In this document: piece after piece, positions 1-6,410 of the stretch | Numbering within the stretch: position 1 is the stretch's first letter | How the letters are laid out: every line of letters starts with the position of its first letter | NCBI GenBank assembly: GCA_937897645.1 | Contig: CALCNV010000012.1 | Coordinates: forward strand, 1-28,013 | Source of the DNA: an uncultured Lysobacteraceae bacterium | GTDB taxonomy: Bacteria; Pseudomonadota; Gammaproteobacteria; Xanthomonadales; Xanthomonadaceae | DNA length: 28,013 bases | Direction of reading: 5' to 3' | Position numbers and translations under genes: made by a program | Notes under the pieces: model-generated | Databases searched by the model: none | What the model was told of the DNA's origin: nothing | Seen by the model: the letters and a program-made list of their open reading frames with translations, nothing else

Positions 1-188
1 TACGGCAGGGACACGGACTGGGCCTTGATGGTGATGCCGCGCTCGCGCTCGATCGGATTGGAGTCGAGCACCTGCGCCTCCATCTCGCGGGCTTCGAGGC
101 CACCGCAGAGTTGGATGATGCGGTCGGCCAGGGTGGATTTGCCGTGGTCGACGTGGGCAATGATGGAAAAATTACGGATGTGCTGCAT
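1..188 (-). CDS. lepA: Elongation factor 4 (LepA), N-terminal part only
   Basis: LepA is a ribosome-associated translational GTPase that acts on the elongating ribosome (back-translocation/biogenesis). Only the first 62 codons are present because the gene runs off the left edge. The translation begins MQHIRNFSIIAHVDHGKST, giving the G1 P-loop AHVDHGKST at about residues 11-19. It continues to the switch-I/G2 motif ERERGITIK near residue 50, which is diagnostic of LepA/EF-G-type GTPases. The gene lies downstream of rpoE, rseA and mucD on the same strand, the usual order in xanthomonads and pseudomonads, where lepB, rnc and era normally follow. No good Shine-Dalgarno precedes the ATG. Identity is secure and the C-terminal part is not visible. 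Confidence 0.93.
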   Translation of the reverse strand, partial: MQHIRNFSIIAHVDHGKSTLADRIIQLCGGLEAREMEAQVLDSNPIERERGITIKAQSVSLP

Positions 189-231
189 GGGGGCGGCCAC
201 GGGGGCCGTCTATCTGGGTGAATAACCCGGA

Positions 232-240
232 ATTATCGCA
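232..240 (-). promoter_or_regulatory. Possible extended -10 promoter for lepA
   Basis: On the minus strand TGC is followed directly by GATAAT, an extended -10 (TGn plus 5 of 6 bases of TATAAT). It would start transcription about 35-40 nt upstream of the lepA ATG. No convincing -35 is seen, which is tolerated in extended -10 promoters. This is inference from pattern only. Confidence 0.33.
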
Positions 241-265
241 TGGCGACAGCAGCCCCGCCGAGCCG

Positions 266-290
266 ACGGCGCGCCTCGTGGGCGCGCCGT
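266..290. other. Perfect 10-bp stem-loop after mucD
   Basis: ACGGCGCGCC and its exact complement flank a 5-nt loop, starting 7 nt beyond the mucD stop codon. There is no T-run on either side, so it does not look like a standard intrinsic terminator. It may protect the 3' end of the mucD transcript or pause polymerase before lepA. Confidence 0.55.
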
Positions 291-297
291 GACTGGA

Positions 298-1863
298 TCA
301 ACCCTTGTCGCCTGCCGTCACTGCGGCAAACGCGGTGCCACCACGCGGGCTGCGCACCAGCAGCATGACCACTTGGCCGGGCTTCACGGCACTCAACTGG
401 CGCTTGAATTCGGCCACGCTTCCGACCTTTTCACGGCCCACCTGCAGGATTACCAGGCCGGGGACCAGGCCTGCTTCGGCCGCAGAGTCGCCCTCCACGC
501 CGGTGATGCGGATGCCGGTGCCCGGCTCCAGTCCCAGTTGCTTGGCGGTGCTGGCATCCAGCTCACCCACGCTGATACCCAGGATCGCAGCGTCCGTCGG
601 AGCCTGCGTGGCGCTGGCGGGAGCTTTCGATGCGCCATTGGCGGCCGCGGCCGCGGCATCGGATTCCAGCACCGAGAGGACGACGGCCACGTCACGCGGC
701 TTGCCGTCACGCAGGATGCCGAGCGTGACCTTGGAACCCGGCGCAATCGCGCCAATACGCGGCGGCAGGTCGGCAGACGTGGCGATGGCCGCACCGTTGA
801 CCGTACGGATCACGTCGCCCGGCTCCAGGCCAGCCTTCTCGGCGGCGCTGTCCGGCAACACGTCATTGATCAGGGCACCACGCGTATCTGGCAAACCCAG
901 GCCCTTGGCCATGTCTTCGCTGATTGCACCCACCTGCACGCCCAACTGGCCGCGGCTGACCCGGCCGGTCTTCTTGATCTGGTCGGCCGCGCTCATCGCC
1001 AGGTCGATCGGAATCGCGAAGCTGATGCCCATGTAGCCGCCGGAGGCAGAGAAGATCTGCGAATTGATGCCGACCACCTCACCGCGCGTGTTCAACAGCG
1101 GGCCACCGGAATTGCCCTGGTTGATGGCGACGTCGGTCTGGATGAAGGGCACGTATTGCTGGCCCGCAGCTGGATTGTTGCGACCGACCGCGCTGACGAT
1201 GCCCGCGGTGACCGAGTGATCCAGGCCGAACGGCGAGCCGATGGCGACCACCCATTGCCCGGACTTGAGCGCGTTGGAATCACCTAGACGAATTGACGGC
1301 AGGTTCTTCGCATCCAGCTTGAGCAGGGCGACGTCGTACTGCTGGTCGCTGCCGACGACCTTGGCGTCAAGCGAACGACCGTCCGACAGTTTCACCTTGA
1401 CGTCATCGGCGCCATCCACGACATGGTGGTTGGTGAGGACGTAACCGTCCGGCGAAATGATGAAACCGCTGCCCATCGACACGCCACCGCGCTGGGGGCC
1501 TTGCGGGCCACGCGGATCCTGCTGGCCACCCGGACCCTGCGGCATCGGGAACTGGTCGCCGAAGATGCGCCGGAAGATTTCCGGCATTTCCTGCTCGTTC
1601 GGCATCTGCTGTCCACGCGCCACCTGGCGACGCGGCGCCATGCGCGCTTCGATATTCACCACGCCGGGGCCGACCTGCTCCACCAGCTGGGTGAAATCCG
1701 GCAGACCGGACACGATCTGCGGCGCGCTGCTCTGCGCAAGGCTGCCCACTGCAGCCGCGGCGCCGGTGCCTTGCACGGCGGGCGATGCCTGCTGCGCGCA
1801 TGCGGCCAGTGGAAGGGTGAGGAACAGCAGGCCGGACAGGCCATTACGGACACTGGGGATCAT
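298..1863 (-). CDS. mucD: Periplasmic Do-family serine protease MucD/DegP-like, predicted lipoprotein
   Basis: HtrA-family envelope protease/chaperone that degrades misfolded periplasmic proteins. The 521-residue product has a trypsin-like domain with catalytic His147 (NHHVV), Asp178 (YDVALL) and Ser252 (GNSGGPL). Two PDZ domains follow at about 300-400 and 425-515, separated by an Ala-rich linker. The N-terminus is hydrophobic and ends in LAAC at residues 19-22, a type II signal-peptidase lipobox, so the mature protein is probably lipidated on Cys22. The ATG at 1863 has GAGG ten bases upstream; another ATG at 1872 sits too close to it. It follows rpoE and rseA, the conserved sigma-E regulon arrangement. 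The insert between residues 80 and 125 is rich in Gln, Pro and Gly. Whether to call it MucD or DegP is a naming matter; the family is certain. Confidence 0.93.
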   Translation of the reverse strand: MIPSVRNGLSGLLFLTLPLAACAQQASPAVQGTGAAAAVGSLAQSSAPQIVSGLPDFTQLVEQVGPGVVNIEARMAPRRQVARGQQMPNEQEMPEIFRRIFGDQFPMPQGPGGQQDPRGPQGPQRGGVSMGSGFIISPDGYVLTNHHVVDGADDVKVKLSDGRSLDAKVVGSDQQYDVALLKLDAKNLPSIRLGDSNALKSGQWVVAIGSPFGLDHSVTAGIVSAVGRNNPAAGQQYVPFIQTDVAINQGNSGGPLLNTRGEVVGINSQIFSASGGYMGISFAIPIDLAMSAADQIKKTGRVSRGQLGVQVGAISEDMAKGLGLPDTRGALINDVLPDSAAEKAGLEPGDVIRTVNGAAIATSADLPPRIGAIAPGSKVTLGILRDGKPRDVAVVLSVLESDAAAAAANGASKAPASATQAPTDAAILGISVGELDASTAKQLGLEPGTGIRITGVEGDSAAEAGLVPGLVILQVGREKVGSVAEFKRQLSAVKPGQVVMLLVRSPRGGTAFAAVTAGDKG

Positions 1864-1919
1864 CGAATGCATGCCTCGAATAGGGAAAGCGGGTAGAGGT
1901 TGTTGGTTATTGGTTCTTT

Positions 1920-1945
1920 GTGGATGGCAACACGTTGCCACCCAC
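1920..1945. other. 12-bp hairpin between rseA and mucD
   Basis: GTGGATGGCAAC pairs with GTTGCCACCCAC across a 2-nt loop, with a single G-T wobble. It lies in the 106-base gap after the rseA stop and about 55 bases upstream of the mucD start. No T-run follows in the direction of transcription, so it is more likely an attenuator, processing site or pause than a terminator. Confidence 0.5.
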
Positions 1946-1969
1946 TGACCGCCAGCACGGCCAATTGGT

Positions 1970-2830
1970 TCACTGGTCTTGCGGAACAGGCTCCGATGGA
2001 GCGATCGGCGCGGTCTCGCCCGTGCGTGGTTCGAACGGATAGAAGCTCTGCGTCGCGCGCTCGTTGGAAAATCCAGCCGTGAACGCACCGCTTCCTGCAC
2101 CGTATTGCGGGGTCACTGCCCGTGGCCACGGACGCGCTGTCGGCGGGTTGATCTGCACGTTGGAGAACGGATTGCGCTGCGTCGCGCTGTTGTTGGCCGG
2201 CGTGCTGGCAATCGCATGGATCACCGGCACTGCCGCGGCCGCCACCGCAACGGCGCGATCCGGTGAGCGCGAAGAAGTCGCCGGGCGCGATGCCTGCTGC
2301 GTGCGCGTGGCGCTGCGACGTGGACTGGTGTTCTGGCGCGGCACGCTGGCCACGGCGACGCTGGCTACGGTCACTGCGGCGGTTTGCAATGCCGGGCTGG
2401 CGGTACGGTTCGGGCTGGCATTCGCACGCACTGGACTGGACGTGCTTGCCGTTGTCGCTACAGGCGTTTCATCCGGAATCTGCTGGCGCACCATGAACAG
2501 CGCGACCACAGCGACCGAGGCAGCGAGTGCACCACCGCCCCATTTTGCGAGGCGACTGCTGCTGCGCGCCGTATTTGACTGCACGACCGGCTGCACGGCT
2601 TCGGCCGCAATGGCGGCGGCCACGCGATCCGCGAAACCGGCCGGCGCAGGCGCCTGGGCCTGGCCACGCAGCACGTCGCCGCACAGTTGCCAGCGTTCCC
2701 AGCATCCGGTCAGTTCATCGTCGTGTTGCAGGCGGCGCAGCAGGAAGCGCGCTTCATCGGGCGGCAGGTCGCCGTCCATCAGTGCAGACAACTGCTGGTG
2801 GTAGTGGTTGTCGATCTTGTCGGTCGTCAT
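1970..2830 (-). CDS. rseA: Anti-sigma-E factor RseA (MucA-like), single-pass membrane protein
   Basis: Binds and silences RpoE at the inner membrane until stress-triggered proteolysis releases it. The 286-residue product starts MTTDKIDNHYHQQLSALMDGD, typical of the RseA N-terminal sigma-binding domain (about 1-60, containing ELTGCWERWQLCGDVLRG). One transmembrane helix follows at about 95-113 (ALAASVAVVALFMV). The periplasmic part, about 170 residues, is low-complexity Ala/Ser/Thr/Arg then Pro-rich. The ATG overlaps the rpoE stop by 4 bp (ATGA), so the two are translationally coupled. No rseB follows; mucD is the next gene. The N-terminal domain and context make the call firm; the periplasmic tail resembles nothing I recognise. 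Confidence 0.9.
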   Translation of the reverse strand: MTTDKIDNHYHQQLSALMDGDLPPDEARFLLRRLQHDDELTGCWERWQLCGDVLRGQAQAPAPAGFADRVAAAIAAEAVQPVVQSNTARSSSRLAKWGGGALAASVAVVALFMVRQQIPDETPVATTASTSSPVRANASPNRTASPALQTAAVTVASVAVASVPRQNTSPRRSATRTQQASRPATSSRSPDRAVAVAAAAVPVIHAIASTPANNSATQRNPFSNVQINPPTARPWPRAVTPQYGAGSGAFTAGFSNERATQSFYPFEPRTGETAPIAPSEPVPQDQ

Positions 2831-3462
2831 GTGCGGGCACGCTCCCGGGTGGCGCTCTCGGTGTCGACCAAGGGACGCAGTTCGGTGTCGATGGCTTCGC
2901 GGGCACGGAAGATGCGCGAACGCACCGTGCCGATGGGGCATTGCATTTTCGCGGCGATTTCCTCGTAGCTCAGTCCCTCGACTTCACGCAGGGTGATGGC
3001 CGTGCGCAACTCTTCAGGCAAGGCATCCACGGCCTTCATGACCGTGCGCTCCAATTCCTGGCGCATCAGTTCGCGTTCGGGCGTATCGGTGTCGCGCAGG
3101 CGACTACCGGTGTCGTACTGCTCGGCATCGGCCGCATCGACGTCATCGGTCGGCGGGCGGCGCTTGTGGGCTAGGAGGTGGTTCTTGGCTGTATTCACTG
3201 CAATCCGGTGTAACCAGGTATAGAACTGTGCATCGCCACGGAAATTCCCCATGGCGCGGTAGGCGCGCATGAAGGTGTCCTGGGCGACGTCCTGACATTC
3301 GCTCCAGTCATGGATGTAGCGTCCGATCAGGGCCACGATCCGGTGCTGGTACTTGCGCACCAGCAGGTCGAAGGCAGCACTGTCGCCACGCTGGACACGC
3401 CTGACCAGCTCGAGGTCCAACTCCTGTGGTGAAGCCTCATGGATAGAAACCACATCGGTCAT
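2827..3462 (-). CDS. rpoE: ECF sigma factor RpoE (sigma-24, AlgU)
   Basis: Extracytoplasmic-function sigma factor directing RNA polymerase to envelope-stress promoters. In the 211-residue product, sigma region 2 spans about 25-95 (FDLLVRKYQHRIVALIGRYI, then DVAQDTFMRAYRA and FYTWLHRIAVNTAKNHL). Region 4 spans about 135-190 (LPEELRTAITLREVEGLSYEE, then IGTVRSRIFRAREAI). The linker DAADAEQYD and overall match are RpoE/AlgU-like. The ATG at 3462 is preceded by AGGAG at 11 bases; an in-frame GTG four codons upstream overlaps that AGGAG and was not chosen. First gene of rpoE-rseA-mucD, with rseA overlapping its stop codon by 4 bp. A sigma-E-type promoter about 40 bases upstream indicates autoregulation. 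Confidence 0.95.
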   Translation of the reverse strand: MTDVVSIHEASPQELDLELVRRVQRGDSAAFDLLVRKYQHRIVALIGRYIHDWSECQDVAQDTFMRAYRAMGNFRGDAQFYTWLHRIAVNTAKNHLLAHKRRPPTDDVDAADAEQYDTGSRLRDTDTPERELMRQELERTVMKAVDALPEELRTAITLREVEGLSYEEIAAKMQCPIGTVRSRIFRAREAIDTELRPLVDTESATRERART

Positions 3463-3480
3463 GCCGGGCCGCACTCCTGT

Positions 3481-3503
3481 GTGCTCGGCGGATGACCGAG
3501 CAC
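3481..3503. other. 8-bp inverted repeat at the predicted rpoE mRNA 5' end
   Basis: GTGCTCGG and CCGAGCAC flank a 7-nt spacer. The repeat begins right at the transcription start expected from the adjacent sigma-E promoter and ends about 20 bases before the rpoE ATG. It could be a 5'-terminal mRNA hairpin or an operator. Confidence 0.5.
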
Positions 3504-3530
3504 TGTGACCGCGATTGCGGGGAAAAGTTC
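3504..3530 (-). promoter_or_regulatory. Sigma-E-type autoregulatory promoter of rpoE
   Basis: On the minus strand GAACTT (3530-3525) is followed after 16 bases by TCACA (3508-3504). This equals GAACTT-N15-GTCACA and fits the known sigma-E consensus GAACTT-N15/16-GTCnnA. Predicted start near 3497, 35 bases upstream of the rpoE ATG. Confidence 0.72.
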
Positions 3531-3692
3531 AGAAGCCGCGGGAAACGACTTCCACTTCAATGATTTAACCTGAATTGCCGGACCTGTGCCCATGCCGCCG
3601 GTCATGTCCTTTGATTGAGTGGGGATTTGACGTGGGTTAAACAACCTCGGGATGATAGTCGCCTTCCCCATACGCGAACGGATGGTTTTGTC

Positions 3693-5759
3693 ATGGCACC
3701 CAGCTTCGACGGGCTTCGATTCAGTCACTGGCACACCGAGCTGCGCAGCGATGGCGTCCTAGTCCTCAGCCTCGACCGCCAGGGCGCACCGGTGAATGCG
3801 CTGTCGCAGGACGTGCTGATCGAGTTGGGCGACCTGATCGAACGCATCGCCATCGACCCACCCAAGGGCGTGGTCATTCGCTCAGCCAAACCCGCGGGCT
3901 TCATCGCCGGCGCAGACCTAAAGGAATTCCAGGACTTCGACCGCAAGGGCACGGTCAACGACGCCATTCGCCGTGGCCAGGCCGTGTTCCAGAAACTGGC
4001 GGAACTGCCCTGCCCCACGGTCGCGGCGATCCATGGCCACTGCATGGGTGGCGGCACCGAGATCTCGCTCGCCTGCCGCTACCGCGTGGCCTCGAATGAC
4101 GCGTCCACCCGCATTGGCCTGCCCGAAGTGATGCTGGGCATCTTCCCGGGCTGGGGCGGCAGCGCACGCCTGCCGCGACTTGTCGGCGCGCCCGCAGCGA
4201 TGGACATGATGCTGACCGGACGCACGCTGTCGGCTTCTGCGGCGCGCGGCATCGGCCTGGTCGACAAGGTGGTGGAACCGGGCCTGTTGCTGGAGTCCGC
4301 CGTGGCGCTTGCGCAGAAGGGAACGGTACGCCCGTTCAAGCAGCGCATGCTGGGCTGGATCACCAACACTTGGCCTGCGCGCCAGTTGCTGGCCCCGCAG
4401 ATGGCCAAGCAGGTGGCACGCAAGGCACGCAAGGAGCACTACCCCGCGCCTTATGCCCTTATCAACACCTGGCAGAAATTTGGCGGCGGCAACATCCAGG
4501 CGCGCCTGGACGCCGAACGCCGCGCCGTGGTGAAACTGGCGAGTACGCCCACCGCGCGCAACCTGGTCCGCATCTTCTTCCTGCAGGAACGCTTGAAGGG
4601 TTTGGGTGGCAAAGATCACGGCATCACCCACGTGCATGTCGTCGGTGCCGGCGTGATGGGTGGCGACATCGCGGCGTGGTCGGCCTACAAGGGTTTTGAA
4701 GTCACCCTGCAGGATCGCGAGCAGCGCTTCATCGACGGTGCGTTGACGCGTGCGAACGACCTTTTCACCAAGAAAGTCAAAGACGAGACCAAGCGTCCGG
4801 CCGTCGTCGCGCGCCTCAAGGGCGATCTCGACGGGGAAGGCATTGCCACGGCGGACCTGGTGATCGAAGCCATCATCGAGAACCCCGAGGCCAAGCGCGA
4901 CCTCTACCAGTCGGTGGAGCCGCGCCTGAAAGCGGACGCCCTGCTCACTACCAACACCTCGTCGATCCCGCTGACCGAATTGCGCGAACACATCCAACGT
5001 CCCGCGCAATTCGCGGGCCTGCATTACTTCAACCCGGTGGCGCAGATGCCGCTGGTGGAAATCATCCGCCACGATGCGATGGCACCGGAGACGGAGAAGC
5101 GCCTGGCCGCGTTCTGCAAGGCCATCGACAAGCTGGCCGTCCCGGTCGCGGGCACGCCGGGCTTCCTGGTCAACCGCGTGCTGTTTCCGTACATGCTGGA
5201 AGCGGTGACCGCGTATTCCGAAGGCGTGCCGGGCGTGGTGATCGACAAGGCCGCGGTGAAGTTCGGCATGCCGATGGGGCCGATTGAACTGATCGACACC
5301 GTAGGTTTGGACGTAGCCTCGGGCGTGGGCAGGGAGCTGGCACCCTTCCTCGGCCTGCCGATTCCGGCCGCGTTGTCTGCGCCGCCCGAGCCAGGCCAGC
5401 GTGGCAAGAAAGATGGCCAGGGTTTGTACAAGTGGGAAAACGGCAAGGCCGTGAAGCCCGAGGCGTCCTATGAGTACCAAGTCCCCGTAGACCTTGAAGA
5501 CCGCCTGATCCTGCCGCTGCTCAACGAAGCCGTGGCCTGCCTGCACGACGGCGTGGTCAGCGACAGCGACCTGCTGGATGCCGGCGTGATCTTCGGCACC
5601 GGCTTCGCGCCCTTCCGCGGCGGCCCCATCGAATACATCAAGGCCACCGGCGCGGATGCGCTGGTCGAAAAGCTCAAGGCGCTGCAAGGCCGCTACGGCG
5701 ATCGGTTTGCACCGCGCCCGGGCTGGGATTCGCCGGTCCTGCGCGGTCCGGTTGCCTGA
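3693..5759 (+). CDS. FadB/FadJ-like multifunctional beta-oxidation enzyme (enoyl-CoA hydratase / 3-hydroxyacyl-CoA dehydrogenase)
   Basis: Hydrates trans-2-enoyl-CoA and oxidises L-3-hydroxyacyl-CoA in fatty-acid beta-oxidation. The 688-residue product has an N-terminal crotonase domain (about 1-220). It contains the oxyanion loop FIAGADLKEF and the two catalytic glutamates, Glu123 in GGGTEIS and Glu145 in LPEVMLGIFPG. An NAD-binding domain begins at about 312 with GAGVMG (318-323), then NTSSIPL and catalytic His444 in GLHYFNP. C-terminal HAD domains include GTPGFLVNRVLFPYMLEA and DGQGLYKW. Length is close to the usual 700-730. The ATG at 3693 is preferred over an upstream TTG at 3615; the ribosome site (GGATGG) is weak. 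No thiolase (fadA) is adjacent, so it is FadJ-like in context, and I leave the symbol blank. Divergent from rpoE. Confidence 0.9.
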   Translation: MAPSFDGLRFSHWHTELRSDGVLVLSLDRQGAPVNALSQDVLIELGDLIERIAIDPPKGVVIRSAKPAGFIAGADLKEFQDFDRKGTVNDAIRRGQAVFQKLAELPCPTVAAIHGHCMGGGTEISLACRYRVASNDASTRIGLPEVMLGIFPGWGGSARLPRLVGAPAAMDMMLTGRTLSASAARGIGLVDKVVEPGLLLESAVALAQKGTVRPFKQRMLGWITNTWPARQLLAPQMAKQVARKARKEHYPAPYALINTWQKFGGGNIQARLDAERRAVVKLASTPTARNLVRIFFLQERLKGLGGKDHGITHVHVVGAGVMGGDIAAWSAYKGFEVTLQDREQRFIDGALTRANDLFTKKVKDETKRPAVVARLKGDLDGEGIATADLVIEAIIENPEAKRDLYQSVEPRLKADALLTTNTSSIPLTELREHIQRPAQFAGLHYFNPVAQMPLVEIIRHDAMAPETEKRLAAFCKAIDKLAVPVAGTPGFLVNRVLFPYMLEAVTAYSEGVPGVVIDKAAVKFGMPMGPIELIDTVGLDVASGVGRELAPFLGLPIPAALSAPPEPGQRGKKDGQGLYKWENGKAVKPEASYEYQVPVDLEDRLILPLLNEAVACLHDGVVSDSDLLDAGVIFGTGFAPFRGGPIEYIKATGADALVEKLKALQGRYGDRFAPRPGWDSPVLRGPVA

Positions 5760-5766
5760 TCAATGC

Positions 5767-5799
5767 GAGCGCCAGTGCTGGCGCTCGAACTTTCTTTTT
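5767..5799 (+). terminator. Intrinsic terminator after the FadB-like gene
   Basis: GAGCGCCAG and CTGGCGCTC (5767-5786) form a 9-bp stem (realistically 7 bp with a 6-nt loop), followed by a T-rich tract TTTCTTTTT at 5791-5799. It starts 7 bases after the TGA, a textbook position. Confidence 0.85.
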
Positions 5800-5825
5800 C
5801 CAACAACTCCAGACGGACCTGACGC

Positions 5826-5999
5826 ATGTTCAATCTCAGCGCGCCCACCGCGGGCATCTTCTTCCTTTCCCTTCTGCTTGGCGGCATCGGCATTGCCAGC
5901 AAACTGGGTTATATCCCGGCACTGGCACCGCATGCGTTCTGGATCCTGTGCGCGGGCTTGGTGACGTTGGTGCTGGGGAATTTTTTCAAGGGGCTGTAA
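5826..5999 (+). CDS. Small 57-residue membrane protein of unknown function
   Basis: Reads MFNLSAPTAGIFFLSLLLGG onward and ends LGNFFKGL before TAA. Two hydrophobic segments are visible: about 9-25 (AGIFFLSLLLGGIGIAS) and about 36-53 (FWILCAGLVTLVLGNFF). They are joined by a short GYIPALAPHA turn, so it is a two-helix inner-membrane hairpin. It starts 27 bases after a strong terminator, so it needs its own promoter or depends on readthrough. The ribosome site (GGACC) is poor. No function is recognisable. Good codon use and a clean hydrophobicity pattern support it as a real gene. Confidence 0.6.
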   Translation: MFNLSAPTAGIFFLSLLLGGIGIASKLGYIPALAPHAFWILCAGLVTLVLGNFFKGL

Positions 6000-6158
6000 C
6001 GGGCATTGGCTCTGCCTGGACTTTGCGTTGATATTGCGAGCACAAGCGCGACTCTCATCGATGTCGCGATGTTCCCGTAGTTACGTCCCTCTCCCCTTGT
6101 GGCGCCCGTAGGGTGTGCAGGGCTGAGAGGGACTCGACCATGCTTGGACGTGCACCTG
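6000..6158. other. Start of a 411-base stretch without an intact gene
   Basis: Between the small membrane protein and the RDD gene (6000-6410) there is no intact gene. The first 160 bases hold a degenerate inverted repeat (6086-6132) and otherwise nothing recognisable. In particular there is no readable toxin gene upstream of the antitoxin remnant at 6159. Confidence 0.5.
6086..6132. repeat. Inverted repeat with 9-bp arms
   Basis: GTCCCTCTC (6086-6094) is repeated as GAGAGGGAC (6124-6132) around a 29-nt centre. It looks like a degraded interspersed palindrome rather than a terminator. Confidence 0.45.
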
Positions 6159-6400
6159 ATGGACAAGAATCTATTCGACAAGCTTGTGGAAAGCATGGAG
6201 CAGATGGGCGAAATCATGCGCGACGAGCGTGCGTCGTCGTGCGAGCTCCATTTCGACACCGTCAGCGCTGAGGAAAACAGCGACGTCTCCGGGTCGCCAG
6301 AGATGCAGGTCGCAGATTAATTCGGTAGTCCATATAGAGCACGGCGAAACCTGGGGCATTTCCTTGCCGGCGCCGAGAGCCAAAAATTCGCTGCGCTCTA
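6159..6400 (+). pseudogene. Decayed XRE-type (NadS/HigA-like) antitoxin gene
   Basis: The ATG at 6159 opens with MDKNLFDKLVESMEQMGEI, which closely resembles the N-terminus of the NadS-like XRE antitoxins paired with RelE/HigB toxins. In that family a conserved helix-turn-helix (about AIREKSGLSQSQFA, then NWEQGRR and GPAKALLR) follows. Here the reading frame keeps only EENSDVSGS and stops at TAA 6318-6320 after 53 codons. In another frame, bases about 6340-6395 read APRAKNSLRS, a plausible ghost of the C-terminal motif. The product would lack a DNA-binding domain. No partner toxin is visible upstream. The N-terminal match is what I see; the decay model is inference. Confidence 0.45.
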
Positions 6401-6410
6401 CCAGGCCTAA

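Noticed and set aside
3600..3692. TTGACG at about 3627 as a -35 for the FadB-like gene
   Set aside because: No acceptable -10 at 16-18 bases.
3918..5687. Long open frame (589 codons) on the minus strand opposite the FadB-like gene
   Set aside because: His/Arg/Gln/Ala-rich nonsense composition with no domains; a typical antisense shadow of a high-GC gene that has clear catalytic motifs.
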